A program made the position numbers and the translations under genes. The notes under the pieces are model-generated. The model did no database searches and was not told the origin of the DNA. It worked only from the letters and a program-made list of their open reading frames with translations. A stretch of 16,770 nt of DNA from Conidiobolus incongruus B7586. Taxonomy: Eukaryota > Entomophthoromycota > Entomophthoromycetes > Entomophthorales > Conidiobolaceae. Shown here piece by piece: positions 1 to 8,930 of the stretch. Numbering within the stretch: position 1 is the first letter of the stretch; every line of letters begins with the position of its first letter. The stretch lies in assembly GCA_000697335.1 (NCBI GenBank), contig JNEM01013849.1, forward strand, positions 1 through 16,770. The letters are read 5' to 3'.

Positions 1-2794
1 TTAAATTTAAAATAATAATTTATAATTAAATTGAAATTTAATATTAATAATATATTCATTTGATTCTTAAATTATTAAATTAACTGTTTATAATTATAGT
101 AACTATTTCTAATATTTAATTTAATGAATATTGTTTATTTAAATAGTTTATCCCTAATATAATGTAGGTTTTATAATAAAGTTTTATTTTTAATAGTTTT
201 AGAGTTCAAAATATAATTATTAATATATAATCTTTAACCACCATTAGCTTTTTATATAAAAAAAATTAAAGATTTTTATAATAAAAAATAAGGTTTACTA
301 TACCTATTATCTTGTAGTTTTTAGATTTCTTCTTTTAAGATTTAGTATTTTTTAAGAGATAAATGATAAATAAATTTTAAGTATAATTGTATATTTCAAA
401 GATATTTAATTTTATATTTAATATTATGTTTAAGAGGTAATTTACTTATAAGTTTAAAAATATTAACAAATTAACTAATTATATTATATAGGAAATGGCT
501 ATTATTTATAACTTTATTGAAATTAATAGATAAAGTATTAATAGATTCATAATAAGCAAATATATATCTTTATTAATTATTAAAATATTTAATTAGGTTT
601 TTAGATTAGTTTTTATTTATAATAATAAAATTATTTAACATAGTTATAGAGTTGATATTAGGTAAAATATTTAATAATTTTATAGTAAGGTAATAAAAAT
701 TTTTTAAGATTAATTTTATTAATTTCTTTTAAAATATAAAAAAAATAAATTTGTAACCTATTAAAATAATAATAATAGATAAAAATTTATGATATTCAAA
801 TTAATTTTAACCTAGTATAAAATTATAACTAATGTTATTAATTAGGAATTTAATATATTAGGAATAATTAAGAAGTATTAATAAATATTTAAATATAGTA
901 TTAGATATTTGTTCTATTAAATTATTAGCATATTAAATTATTAAACTGTTTTTTTAGATAAGTAAAGATAGTTTTATAATAATAAAAATGGAGATAATTC
1001 AATTAAAATAATTAGAGTTAATTAAACATTAATAAATATAATTATAAAAAAATTTAGTTAAAACAAATAATAGGGTGATAATTAAAAGTAAAAAACCACA
1101 AGGTAAAATAGTTACTAGAATATTTCTAGTTTTTAATAGTTTAATCAATTAGATATCTATAGTATATATAATTTAATTTGTGGAATCATTAGTCTATTAG
1201 AATTTTTATAGATTAGATTAAAATTTGCTAATGAATTATAAAAGAGGAGATTTTAAGATTATATTAATATTATTCAAGTTTAATTAATGGTTGATAGATT
1301 AAATTTGTTGAAAATTAAATAAATATTGCTTCTTAAAAAAACACTTATCTATTTTATAATTAACTTAAGTTTTTTAGTAATAGTAGCAACCTTTATTTAC
1401 TTTTAAATAAGCTCTAGCTTTTTTATTAAAAGTTTTCCTATAAAGTCTTAAAATAAAAACATTTATCATTTAAAATTTAAGTAAGTTAAAGTAGGTTTTA
1501 AAAAATTAATTTTTAAGATAAGAAAATTTAGTTATAAAGTAAATGATGTTATCAATTATAATTATTATATCATAAATATTAGAAAAGAATATATTATCAA
1601 AATATTCCTTGTTAACTAACTAGAGTTTTATTTAAAAATTAAAATATTATAATAACTTGTAGATTTATTCTTCTTCAGTAACATTTATTATATTTAAATA
1701 TATCTCATTAAATTTCTTAATTAATTACCATATAAAAGTTTTTTATTAAAGTTAACAAAGCTTTTCTTTTATTAATTAAATTTAATTTTTTAGGTAATAT
1801 TTTTCTAAAAGGGCTTTTTCTAACTGTTTAAAGGTTTATATTCTTATAATAAGTTATCCCCCTAAAAACTCTTTAGGATTAAGTTTATAAAAAGTTAATT
1901 ACTAAGTATAAGTAGATTTTTCTAAAAAAATAGCTAATTTAAAGTTTTTTTTTAAATTTTCATTAAAAATTAAATCAAGGTAATTTTTTATATTTTTATA
2001 ATAATCTTTAAGCTTATAAAAGTTTTTAAAATTATTATAAATAGTTAGTTTATCTGTAAAAACACTAAATAAGTAATTTAATATATCAATAATAGTGAAA
2101 TAGCTAGTTTGTTAGATTTAAGCTTTTTGAGTTATATTTTTCTTAACTAGAAATTATTTAATATAAGTTTCTTAGAGGATAGTTAGCTTTTAAAAACTAA
2201 AACCTTAAATTTACTTAGTAATTAAGTTATTATCATCACTAAAATAATATAAGGGTATTACTTTTTTAGTGGTATTATAAAATATAATATTAAATTTAAA
2301 TAAAATAAATTATAGATAAAATTTAAAATAATAATAAATAAATTTAATATAAATAGTTATTAATTTCTAATAGGTTTTTAGTAATTTTATTATTATTATT
2401 ATATAAATATAATAGTAAAATACCAATATAATATAGAGGAAAACTTTAATATAAAAGTAATATATTATAAAATATAATATTATAATATAGCTATAATGTG
2501 CAATTATAAACAAAGTTTAATTAAACTTTAAATTAAAATTAGTCACTAATATATTAAAATTTATATTAGATAATATTAATATATTATAATATTAATAAAG
2601 TATAGTCTCAATTTTAGAAATAATATAAAAGTTAGAAATAATAAGAATTAAGAGAAAAAAACTTAGTTTATTAAATATTTTAATATTATTTATATAATTA
2701 ATTTAGCTATAAAGTATAAATTAATTATATAATTTATAGTTAATTGAATTATATAGAAATATATATAAAAATCTAAAAGATTAGTCTCCTAATA
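1..2794 (-). mobile_element. Old chromovirus copy B (Ty3/gypsy), 5' part, cut by window edge
   Basis: This stretch aligns along its whole length, in the same orientation, with about 12,860-15,690 of the full-length element farther right. Shared blocks include the region near 190-270 (matching about 13,110-13,170) and the LTR. It therefore covers, from right to left, the 5' LTR, gag, protease and part of reverse transcriptase; the rest lies left of the window. It is much richer in A and T than its relative, with most G and C positions of the relative replaced by A or T, so it looks considerably older or more heavily mutated. It is thoroughly broken, with many disruptions in every coding region, and I treat it as a fossil. 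Confidence 0.9.
2402..2794 (-). repeat. 5' LTR of chromovirus copy B
   Basis: About 393 bp that align end to end with the 399-bp LTRs of the full-length element at 9994-10392 and 15292-15690. The alignment begins next to the decayed primer-site region (about 2391-2401) and ends at the sequence corresponding to the LTR terminus. The partner 3' LTR is outside the window, so the target duplication cannot be checked. Confidence 0.88.
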
Positions 2795-3008
2795 GTATAT
2801 TAGATTATATTTATTTATAGTTATTATAATTTTTTCTAAATTAAATTAAATTATAAAATATTTACATTATATATACTAATTAGTTTAAGTTTAAATTTTA
2901 AATTATAATATATTTATATATTTAATAAAAACTGATTTAATTATTATTTATCTATATTAAACTAATGTCATTTGATATTTTTCTTTATTTATAATAAAAA
3001 TAATAATA
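2795..3008. other. AT-rich spacer, nothing recognised
   Basis: About 210 bp between the end of the old LTR and the small inverted-repeat element. It is almost entirely A and T with no readable frame or repeat that I can identify. Confidence 0.6.
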
Positions 3009-3245
3009 CACTGACCTGCAAAAGTGAGTCATAAAATCAAAAACACCTATATTTTTACTAATAACTTGATTAATATTTAATAAAATAAACCAAAATTAAA
3101 TAATTAAAATCTATTATATTTATTATTAAATAATATACCTTAATTATATATTATAGTTTCAAGTAATCTAATATATACAATTGTTTTAGTTATTAATTAA
3201 AATATATATATTTTTGATTTTATGACTCACTTTTGTGGGTCAGTG
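3009..3245. mobile_element. 237-bp MITE with 35-bp terminal inverted repeats and TA target duplication
   Basis: The two ends are inverted copies: 3009-3043 matches the reverse complement of 3211-3245 at 33 of 35 positions, starting CACTGACC and including AAAAGTGAGTCATAAAATC. The dinucleotide TA flanks both ends (3007-3008 and 3246-3247), the duplication made by Tc1/mariner-type transposases. The 165-bp interior is AT-rich and cannot encode a transposase, so this is a non-autonomous element that would have depended on a relative elsewhere. Its ends differ from those of the mariner at 3397-4654, so that transposase is not its obvious source. The GC-containing ends are well preserved compared with the surrounding decayed DNA. 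Confidence 0.9.
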
Positions 3246-3396
3246 TAGTTAAAATAAATATTTTATTTATAATCAGTTAAATATTATTTTTAATCAAATT
3301 TAAAATAATCTTTCTAAAAATAAAAAATTATTTTAAATAAAATAATATCTTTAGAAATATTTAATAAACGTTAAATACTATCTTGAATTTAAAATA
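3246..3396. other. AT-rich spacer between MITE and mariner
   Basis: About 150 bp of AT-rich DNA linking the two DNA transposons. No gene, RNA or repeat recognised. Confidence 0.5.
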
Positions 3397-4654
3397 ATGG
3401 GAAATTTTTTAATTTTTAATTTTTCAAATATATTATTAGTTTGAAATTAATAAATATATATAAAGTTAATAAGAAATTATATATTTTTAATATATATAAT
3501 GAGTTTTTTGATTAATAAATTAATTTTTTAAATTTGATTGTTTAATTTAACTATTTTTAAATTAAATAATAATTATCAAAAACTTTTATTTTAGTATTAA
3601 TAAAACTTAACCATAAGCCTTTTAAAATTATCTATAATTTACAAATAACTTTTAATAATGAAGTATTATTTAAATCAATAATTTATTACTAGGTAAATTA
3701 TTTTAAAGCTAAAAAAAATATTTAAAACCTATTAATATTTAAAAAACTAACTTTAACTTTTACTCTTTTAATTATTTATAGAGTGAAAAAAATATTGAAA
3801 AATATTTTTTTTATTTCAGTTAAAGAATTATCTAAGCACTTTAATATTAGTTTTATAAGTATTTTATATTTATTAAAGTTTAAATTAAAATTAATCAATA
3901 GAAATATAAAATAAATATCTTATAATTTAACTAAAAATTAAAAAAAGTTAAAGTAGTTATTATTAAAGAAAACTTATTAAAATATTATCAAAAATTTAAA
4001 CTTTTATAGTGAATAATTATAATTGATCAATTTTAAATCTTTATATATAATATTTTATTAAAAAATAAATTAAAATGCTAGATTAAATTGAATTAACCCC
4101 TTTTATAAATCCTTTTAAATAAATAGTTTTTTAATAAGCAAATGTTAATTATTATAATAAATATTATAATATATGATATTTTTATTTAGTTTTTGAAAGA
4201 AAATCAATTAATAGTAAATTTGTATTACTTTTTTAAATAAAAATATTTTTAATTAGTGTTCTTAATATAATTTGAGAAAACCTATTATTTTGCATAATAA
4301 TTGTAAAATATATAAATCTAAAATTGTAAAAATCTTTTTAATTAAAATTAACTGGAAAAAATATCATATCTAATATAATCTTTAGATTATAACTTATGTG
4401 TTTATAATTGTTTTATGTAATTAAAAAACCAGTTTATAAATAAGACAATTTTTGCAAAAAAAATTTAATTAATTTATAAAATATCAAATTTCAGTCTTTA
4501 ATAAAAAGAACTATTTTTTCAATGCTAAAAGTTTATTAAAATTTTAATAAAAAGTTATTAATAATAAAAAAACTATTTAATTTATATTATATATTTACTT
4601 TTATATATTATATATTAGAATATTTTTTTATTTTTAATTGCAAAAAACTCCTAT
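3397..4654 (+). mobile_element. Decayed mariner transposon, copy 1
   Basis: An element of about 1.26 kb, the usual mariner size, bounded by TA on both sides (3395-3396 and 4655-4656). The left end begins ATGGGAAATTTTTT and the reverse complement of the right end begins ATAGGAGTTTTTTGC, a weak match after decay. The right end is confirmed by a second copy at 16039, which shares AATRGGA, then a T run, GCAATTAAAAATAAAAAAA and the sequence inside it. The left end is less certain: an alternative inverted match, GAGTTTTTTG at 3501-3510 against CAAAAAACTC at 4641-4650, would give a shorter element. The interior encodes a broken mariner transposase. Confidence 0.75.
3600..4590 (+). pseudogene. Mariner-family transposase relic
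   Basis: Cut-and-paste transposase that would have acted on its own inverted repeats. One plus-strand frame (codons starting at 3819 and multiples of three from it) keeps the family pattern across about 330 codons, the normal length. At 3783-3851 a helix-turn-helix region reads VKKIL then ISVKELSKHFNIS. At about 3918-3941 SYNLTKN precedes a KK stretch, as in the mariner 'LT..QK..R' block. At 4284-4349 the catalytic block reads PIILHNN then KSKIVKIFLIK, where active mariners have HDN, so the second catalytic aspartate now reads Asn. It is followed by WKKYH (family: ...HPPYSPDLAPCD) and, near 4455, RQFLQKK. I count about thirty in-frame stops but no need for a frameshift. The stops fit loss of Gln, Trp and Arg codons by transitions. 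It is non-functional. The assignment rests on reading the pattern, not on a database search. Confidence 0.75.
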
Positions 4655-5110
4655 TATTAAAAATACAAAGTAACATAATATAATATTTTATAGTAAAGTT
4701 TTATTAATATTTAAGTTAAAAACTCCTGATAATAATTATTTATATATAATAAAAAAAATAATTTTTCTGAAAGTTAGTTTGTTAATAGAAAAAATAATAT
4801 ATATTTATATATATATACTTTAAAAATATTTATTTATCCATTTATTATATATATATATATATATATATATATTTCTTGAAATTAATAATATATTTAAAAA
4901 ATCAAAGATTTAAAAATTAATTATTTTTTTAAATATAAAATAATATTAAGAAATTGATATTAATTAAAATTCTTTATATTATATCTATTTAAAGAATCAA
5001 TATAATTGATATTCTATTCAAAATTTTTTATAAATCAAAACTTTAATTAAAACTAATAATAAAGGGTTATTTGGGATATTTAAGTATAATATAGCTTGGA
5101 GAGGAGATTT
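4655..5110. other. AT-rich desert with TA repeat
   Basis: About 450 bp of mostly A and T. It contains a TA microsatellite and, at about 4719-4728, AAAAACTCCT, which also occurs at the right end of the mariner (4643-4652). That may be a fragment of another transposon end but is too short to claim. No gene seen. Confidence 0.5.
4846..4872. repeat. (TA)n microsatellite
   Basis: An uninterrupted TA run of about 13 units. Shorter TA runs occur at about 5397-5410 and 6238-6254. Confidence 0.9.
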
Positions 5111-5790
5111 ATGATGTCAAGTAGCAAAAAAGAATTAAATCAAGTTAATTATGGTATAAATCAAAAAAATATTGAGTTTTTATAATATAGACTAGGTAAA
5201 GTGATTTTGGAGTTACTATAGTACTTTGGCTGGATAGCCAATCTACTAACAATAAGTGAGTAAATATATAAGAAAGGAATAAATGATAATTAAATTGAGT
5301 TAATATTAATATACTAGATAAGAGTAAAGGGTATTTTCTTATGAAACTATAATTAAATCTTGATTTCCTGAAAAACAAATATGATTATTGAGTTGTTATA
5401 TATATATATAGGATCATATCTCAAACAAGTATTAGATAGTTATTATATTGATTATATTTATAAATAATATATAAGATGACTATTAGTGGGATGCAAAATT
5501 TCTGAATTAGTCAAATTTACAACAATGAGAATAGAGTATAGTATAGTGAAATCTTAATTTGTAATAATATTATTTAATTAATATGATATTTTATTAATTA
5601 GATGTAGAGTTATTTAATTGATTTTATAAGGGAAAAGACCTGATAAACTCCATTTTCTTATTTTTTTAAATCACAACATCAATATAACAATAATAAGAGC
5701 AAATAATCGAAATATAAACTTAATTAAATTCCAAAACATTTAAAAGACTTCCAAAACTCCTATACCTTGACAGAAGTAGAAAGATTTTAT
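5111..5790. other. AT-rich region, no gene recognised
   Basis: Slightly less AT-rich than its left neighbour. A plus-strand frame from the ATG at 5111 (MMSSSKKELNQ...) has stops at about the rate expected by chance for this composition. The longest open frame, 77 codons on the minus strand (5145-5378), is made mostly of Phe, Leu, Ile, Tyr and Ser as AT-rich DNA dictates. I support neither as a gene. The region could be the upstream part of a decayed gene continuing into 5801-6154. Confidence 0.4.
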
Positions 5791-5800
5791 TTCTAATAAG

Positions 5801-6154
5801 ATGCTATATAAACTTTTGATCAAGTTTTATTTCTCTATAAAATTTCTAACCTATAAAAATTATAAACAATTGGAATTTAAAAAATATTTTATTCATATTA
5901 ACTATGAATTAATCCCAAACTTTTATGCTAAAGATAAAAAAATATAAATTTAAGGACCAATAATAGATATAAGTCGAGCAGAATATTTTGAACAATTATC
6001 AAAAATCTTTTTAATCAAAGCTATTTTGTCTAAGTCAATTGATTGAAATGTTTTTAATATTCAGCAAATTACTATTAATGGAAATGAAACATAAATGAGA
6101 AATATTTTGGTACATTCATATGATTAGAGTTGCTATGTCTCAATTCACATATAA
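5801..6154 (+). pseudogene. Possible NTF2/SnoaL-like gene relic
   Basis: One plus-strand frame from the ATG at 5801 can be followed for 117 codons with five internal stops (TAA, TGA and TAG), all where Gln or Trp would be natural. The legible part reads YKNYKQLEFKKYF, INYELIPNFYAKDKKI, GPIIDISRAEYFEQLSKIF and then NIQQITINGNET. A Tyr/Asp strand, a Gly-Pro turn, an 'R-x-E-Y-F' helix and a later 'I-x-x-x-G-N-E' strand are the order seen in the small cone-shaped NTF2-like superfamily (SnoaL and similar domains of about 110-140 residues). Function cannot be inferred, since the fold serves enzymes and scaffolds alike. The stop density is only modestly below chance, so this could be a coincidence. 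An alternative is a gene with introns that I have not resolved. Confidence 0.3.
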
Positions 6155-6613
6155 TCTGTAACGAATAGAATAATTCAATAATAATAACTAATTTTAATCT
6201 TTATTTTTGTCTTTCCTTACTAAAATATTACTTTATATTTATATATATATATATAGATAGAGTTATAATTAATATTGAAATAAAAATTTTAATAGATGAA
6301 AAAAATTTAATTCTTAGTTTTCCTTTTAAATTAACATTATATCAATCTATTTTCATTCTTAATCTTTGTAGTACTAATTCATTCTTTATATATTGTATTT
6401 TACTCATTATGCAATAAATAAAAAAGTCTTAAAATTTTCAAATTTGAAAATATCATGTTAAGTTTTAATTTTAAATACAATGCATTTATTAAATCAAAAA
6501 TAATTTCAAGTATCCACAGTTAATTAATTTTGTCATTTTGGAAAATAAGTTAATTAGTTATTACCATATAAATTCATATTTCAAATTTATTTTATTTATA
6601 TTCAATAATATTA
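6155..6613. other. AT-rich intergenic stretch
   Basis: About 460 bp with short pyrimidine tracts and a TA run near 6238-6254. The last 30 bases end TATTACAG before the GC-richer island, which resembles an intron acceptor but has no identifiable partner exon upstream. Nothing else recognised. Confidence 0.5.
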
Positions 6614-6955
6614 CAGTGCAGGACTTTTGGAAAGTAGACTTGTAATTAAGATTACGTGAATTTAATAAAACAGGCCGAAGTCTACTAACGAGATACTTTA
6701 AAGGGGTTTTATTAAAATATCAAGATGAAGGGCTTGGCACTGATCGAGATGATCCTGGAGCAAATATGTGTCGAGCGACTATTTTATAGTGTGATTAATC
6801 CTTTGTCAGTGTGTTCAAACTCCAATTTCTATTATTGTATTGAATTTTCCATTATGCAAGGATTGCTCCTGATAATTCTAAGCGGATTACATCCAGAATC
6901 ATGAAGGATGGTTAAAGTTGAAAGGAGAGCGGACCTCCAGATCCGCGACAATAGT
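6614..6955. ncRNA. GC-richer island with nested stems: candidate structured RNA or coding relic
   Basis: About 340 bp stand out sharply from the AT-rich flanks. Several complementary segments suggest an RNA fold: 6633-6641 (AGTAGACTT) pairs perfectly with 6678-6686, directly enclosing a GTAAT/ATTAC hairpin at 6642-6655; 6737-6743 pairs with 6806-6812 (one G-U); 6757-6763 (GGAGCAA) pairs with 6863-6869; 6890-6894 pairs with 6906-6910; and 6929-6933 (GCGGA) pairs with 6942-6946. The second and third helices interleave, so together they would form a pseudoknot. The segments match no snRNA, SRP, RNase P or tRNA consensus that I could recognise. As an alternative, a plus-strand frame at about 6645-6787 is open for 47 codons and includes KYQDEGLGTDRDDPGANMCR, which looks protein-like but unfamiliar. 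The minus strand also has fairly open frames. Strand is unknown. Confidence 0.35.
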
Positions 6956-7496
6956 AATAGTATAAATAAAAATTCCAAATTAAATTCTATATTATTTATT
7001 CCGTTTATATAAGTCTCATTTTTAATATTTTAAATTTATTAAAATATGTTTTAATTTAATAATATTGTATATTTAATCATTATATTCCATAATTTCAACT
7101 CTAAAATTACCCTTAAAGTATATAATAAAATAAATTAAAATATTTTATAAAAAGTATATTTGAAAGAAATAGAGGATAATTAAATAATATGAACACTAAA
7201 AATATATTCCAATTTATGATCTAGAAATGTGATCTTTAGAAATAGTTATTTAAATAATTATGTGCTGTAATTGAATTTTATATTTCTTAAATTTCAAGGC
7301 TTTTTTTTATCTAATATTGAGTACACTGTTATACAATAATGGAATTTAGGTCGAAGGTATTTGAATATTATAAAAATTATGTTTCCTCGATGTTGTACAT
7401 CATAATTACATAATATTACCAAGTATCATTCGATTTTTTGTAATAATCTCGCGTTGTTTTTGAATTTTTGATTGGTGAGTAATATTTTCAAAATAC
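6956..7496. other. AT-rich intergenic stretch
   Basis: About 540 bp without a recognisable gene. The part from about 7310 is slightly less AT-rich and could belong to the regulatory or transcript-end region of the receptor gene to the right, or to an unidentified relic. Confidence 0.45.
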
Positions 7497-7549
7497 TGAT
7501 TGATCAAATTCCTCCAATTACAACACACAAGTTATACCTTGATCAATCA
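7497..7549. repeat. 11-bp inverted repeat around TTGATCAA
   Basis: TGATTGATCAA at 7497-7507 is the exact reverse complement of TTGATCAATCA at 7539-7549, with a 31-base spacer. Each arm contains the palindrome TTGATCAA or its overlap, also found twice upstream of the receptor gene. It could be a paired protein-binding site or a hairpin; no function is shown. Confidence 0.6.
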
Positions 7550-7619
7550 CACTTTACCCAGGTTAGTAAATAAAAATATGAATATTTGAGAGTACATTAT
7601 AATATTCGCAATTCACCTT

Positions 7620-7643
7620 GGTTGAACACTGTAATGGTCAACC
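7620..7643. repeat. Hairpin GGTTGA/TCAACC
   Basis: GGTTGA at 7620-7625 pairs exactly with TCAACC at 7638-7643 across a 12-base loop. It lies about 260 bp beyond the stop codon of the minus-strand receptor gene. It is too far for a simple transcript end, and no T run follows on the minus strand. Confidence 0.45.
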
Positions 7644-7904
7644 CAAATTAAATCTATTAATCATAGTTCAAAAGTTAAAAATTTCATAAATATGGGAAAT
7701 TAATTAATTAATTATAATTATTTTAGGTATATTATAGTTTTTTGAGAGAAACATTTTTGATTGAATTTTATTATTATTATTATTGAATATGAATTTTAAG
7801 AGAATATAGAATTTCAAAAAAGAAAATAAGATAAAAATAAATTCTAAAATTTTTTAAATTATATATTATTAACATATGAGTTTAGAATATAAAATTATCA
7901 TTAA
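7644..7904. other. AT-rich region downstream of the receptor gene
   Basis: Presumed 3' untranslated and intergenic DNA of the minus-strand receptor gene. A minus-strand AATAAA at 7767-7772 is a possible poly(A) signal. Nothing else seen. Confidence 0.45.
7767..7772 (-). promoter_or_regulatory. Possible poly(A) signal AATAAA
   Basis: AATAAA on the minus strand about 135 bases past the receptor stop codon. The hexamer is common by chance in DNA this rich in A and T, so it is only a candidate. Confidence 0.25.
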
Positions 7905-8861
7905 TTAATTGGTAGATTCTGACCTTGAAGATGATATTAAAAAATTTTTATCTGGCTTAATTCCAAATTGAGATTTGAGCTCATCAAATAAATCCGTCTT
8001 CATACCAAGTACTAGCCAAGTATTCAATATCATATTCAATTCCAAGCATGTTGTGCAGATAGTATCGATTAGAGGAGTATAAAATGGAGGATTCGTTAAG
8101 CTAATTATCGATAAAATAAAATATGGAGTATTAGAGATGGTACTTGATAAAATAATAAAACCTGATTTTAAAATAGTCTTATTTGCCTGCTGGGTAATTT
8201 GTTTATATTTGGAAGGGACAAATTCTCTAATTTCTAAGGATGATCTCCATCTTTTGATCATTATTGTAAAATAAGCAAAGTATACCAATCCAAATGAAGA
8301 TAGTAATGAAACTGCTAAAATACTGATCGATAAACGTCCACCGTAATTATCTAGTTTATATAAACAAAAGATCGAAGTCGGGTGTATAGTAAATCCCTCC
8401 AACAAATATGCAATCACGCAGCTAGTGATATTAACACTTAATAATACAGAAAGAATAATATAACAATTGCGTTCTGAGATCCGTATCTGATGAATAATTA
8501 GCAAGTATCTCTCTATTGCTACAATTGCGGCCAAATTCAGTGACGTCCCGCACGTCAATATATTTAATATTGCATTTAAATTACAATTAAAACTTGGAGT
8601 TAAATATCTTGAAACACTTAATAGGCTACATATAGAGCTTGTCGTTACTACAACGCTCTCTGCCAAGTCAAAGATTAAATTTAGTGAAACTAATTTTAAA
8701 TCAATATTTAACATGGACCATTTCTTTTTAAACACTATATTTAGAACTAACGAGCACAATATCATCCCAATTGCCGATATGATAATAGAACTAATCGCCA
8801 ATATATAGTTGTAGGGGTATGCTTTCTCTTGCATCGATTGATAATTCTTTTCCGTATTCAT
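7905..8861 (-). CDS. Rhodopsin-like (class A) seven-transmembrane G protein-coupled receptor
   Basis: A 318-residue plasma-membrane receptor expected to activate a heterotrimeric G protein; the ligand is unknown. Seven hydrophobic helices can be placed at about residues 18-44, 57-81, 96-124, 132-156, 176-203, 228-255 and 262-288. Class A hallmarks are Asp65 in helix 2 (LNLIFDLAES), Cys93 before helix 3 with Cys166 in the second outer loop as a likely disulfide, the ERY triad 117-119 at the end of helix 3, Pro246 in helix 6 (ISNTPYF), and a short amphipathic helix 8 (KTDLFDELKSQFG). Deviations are Asn280-Thr in helix 7 instead of the usual Asn-Pro of NPxxY, and no Trp in helix 4 or CWxP in helix 6. 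The tail is short and Ser-rich (SSSRSES). The start is secure without splicing: an in-frame TGA lies two codons upstream of the ATG. The frame is intact and visibly less AT-rich than the surrounding repeats, so it is probably under selection. It has no neighbouring gene. Confidence 0.88.
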   Translation of the reverse strand: MNTEKNYQSMQEKAYPYNYILAISSIIISAIGMILCSLVLNIVFKKKWSMLNIDLKLVSLNLIFDLAESVVVTTSSICSLLSVSRYLTPSFNCNLNAILNILTCGTSLNLAAIVAIERYLLIIHQIRISERNCYIILSVLLSVNITSCVIAYLLEGFTIHPTSIFCLYKLDNYGGRLSISILAVSLLSSFGLVYFAYFTIMIKRWRSSLEIREFVPSKYKQITQQANKTILKSGFIILSSTISNTPYFILSIISLTNPPFYTPLIDTICTTCLELNMILNTWLVLGMKTDLFDELKSQFGIKPDKNFLISSSRSESTN

Positions 8862-8920
8862 CCTTCAACTTAATATTACTAATTTAAAAGATTCTAAGCA
8901 AAGAGGAATACCTAATAATT

Positions 8921-8930
8921 ATTATTTATA
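8921..8930 (-). promoter_or_regulatory. TATA-like box of the receptor gene
   Basis: On the minus strand CGTATAAATAAT sits 60-70 bp upstream of the receptor ATG, a sensible place for a TATA box with a short leader. A/T richness makes chance matches common, but the preceding GC bases (GCCG) set this one apart. Confidence 0.4.

Noticed and set aside
3819-4590. Alternative genetic code with stop codons read as Gln or Trp
   Set aside because: All three stop codons occur where Gln, Trp or Arg would be expected in the mariner relic. The intact receptor uses normal CAA for Gln and ends at TAA. Transition decay explains this better than reassignment.
3499-4652. Shorter mariner ends at GAGTTTTTTG / CAAAAAACTC
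   Set aside because: The ten-base match is real, but the outer pair starting ATGGG (left) and ATAGG (right) has clean TA flanks and gives the usual mariner length. Kept only as an alternative.
5145-5378. 77-codon open frame on the minus strand
   Set aside because: Composition is what AT-rich DNA gives by chance (Phe, Leu, Ile, Tyr, Ser). No motif or plausible family was seen, and it has no supporting neighbours.
5761-5830. Tc1-type 'FQQD' transposase motif near TTTCTAATAAGATGC
   Set aside because: The frame is not open, the following HTA and proline-rich blocks are absent, and the overlapping frame at 5801 reads better.
6730-6815. tRNA-like internal promoter boxes (TGGCACTGATCG and GTGTTCAAACTCC)
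   Set aside because: The matches to A and B boxes are imperfect, the spacing is long, and no cloverleaf can be folded. A tRNA or tRNA-derived SINE is not supported.
6614-6955. Identification as U3, U1-U6, SRP or RNase P RNA
   Set aside because: Compared from memory with their conserved boxes, none matched in order. Only generic pieces such as GGAAAGT were found.
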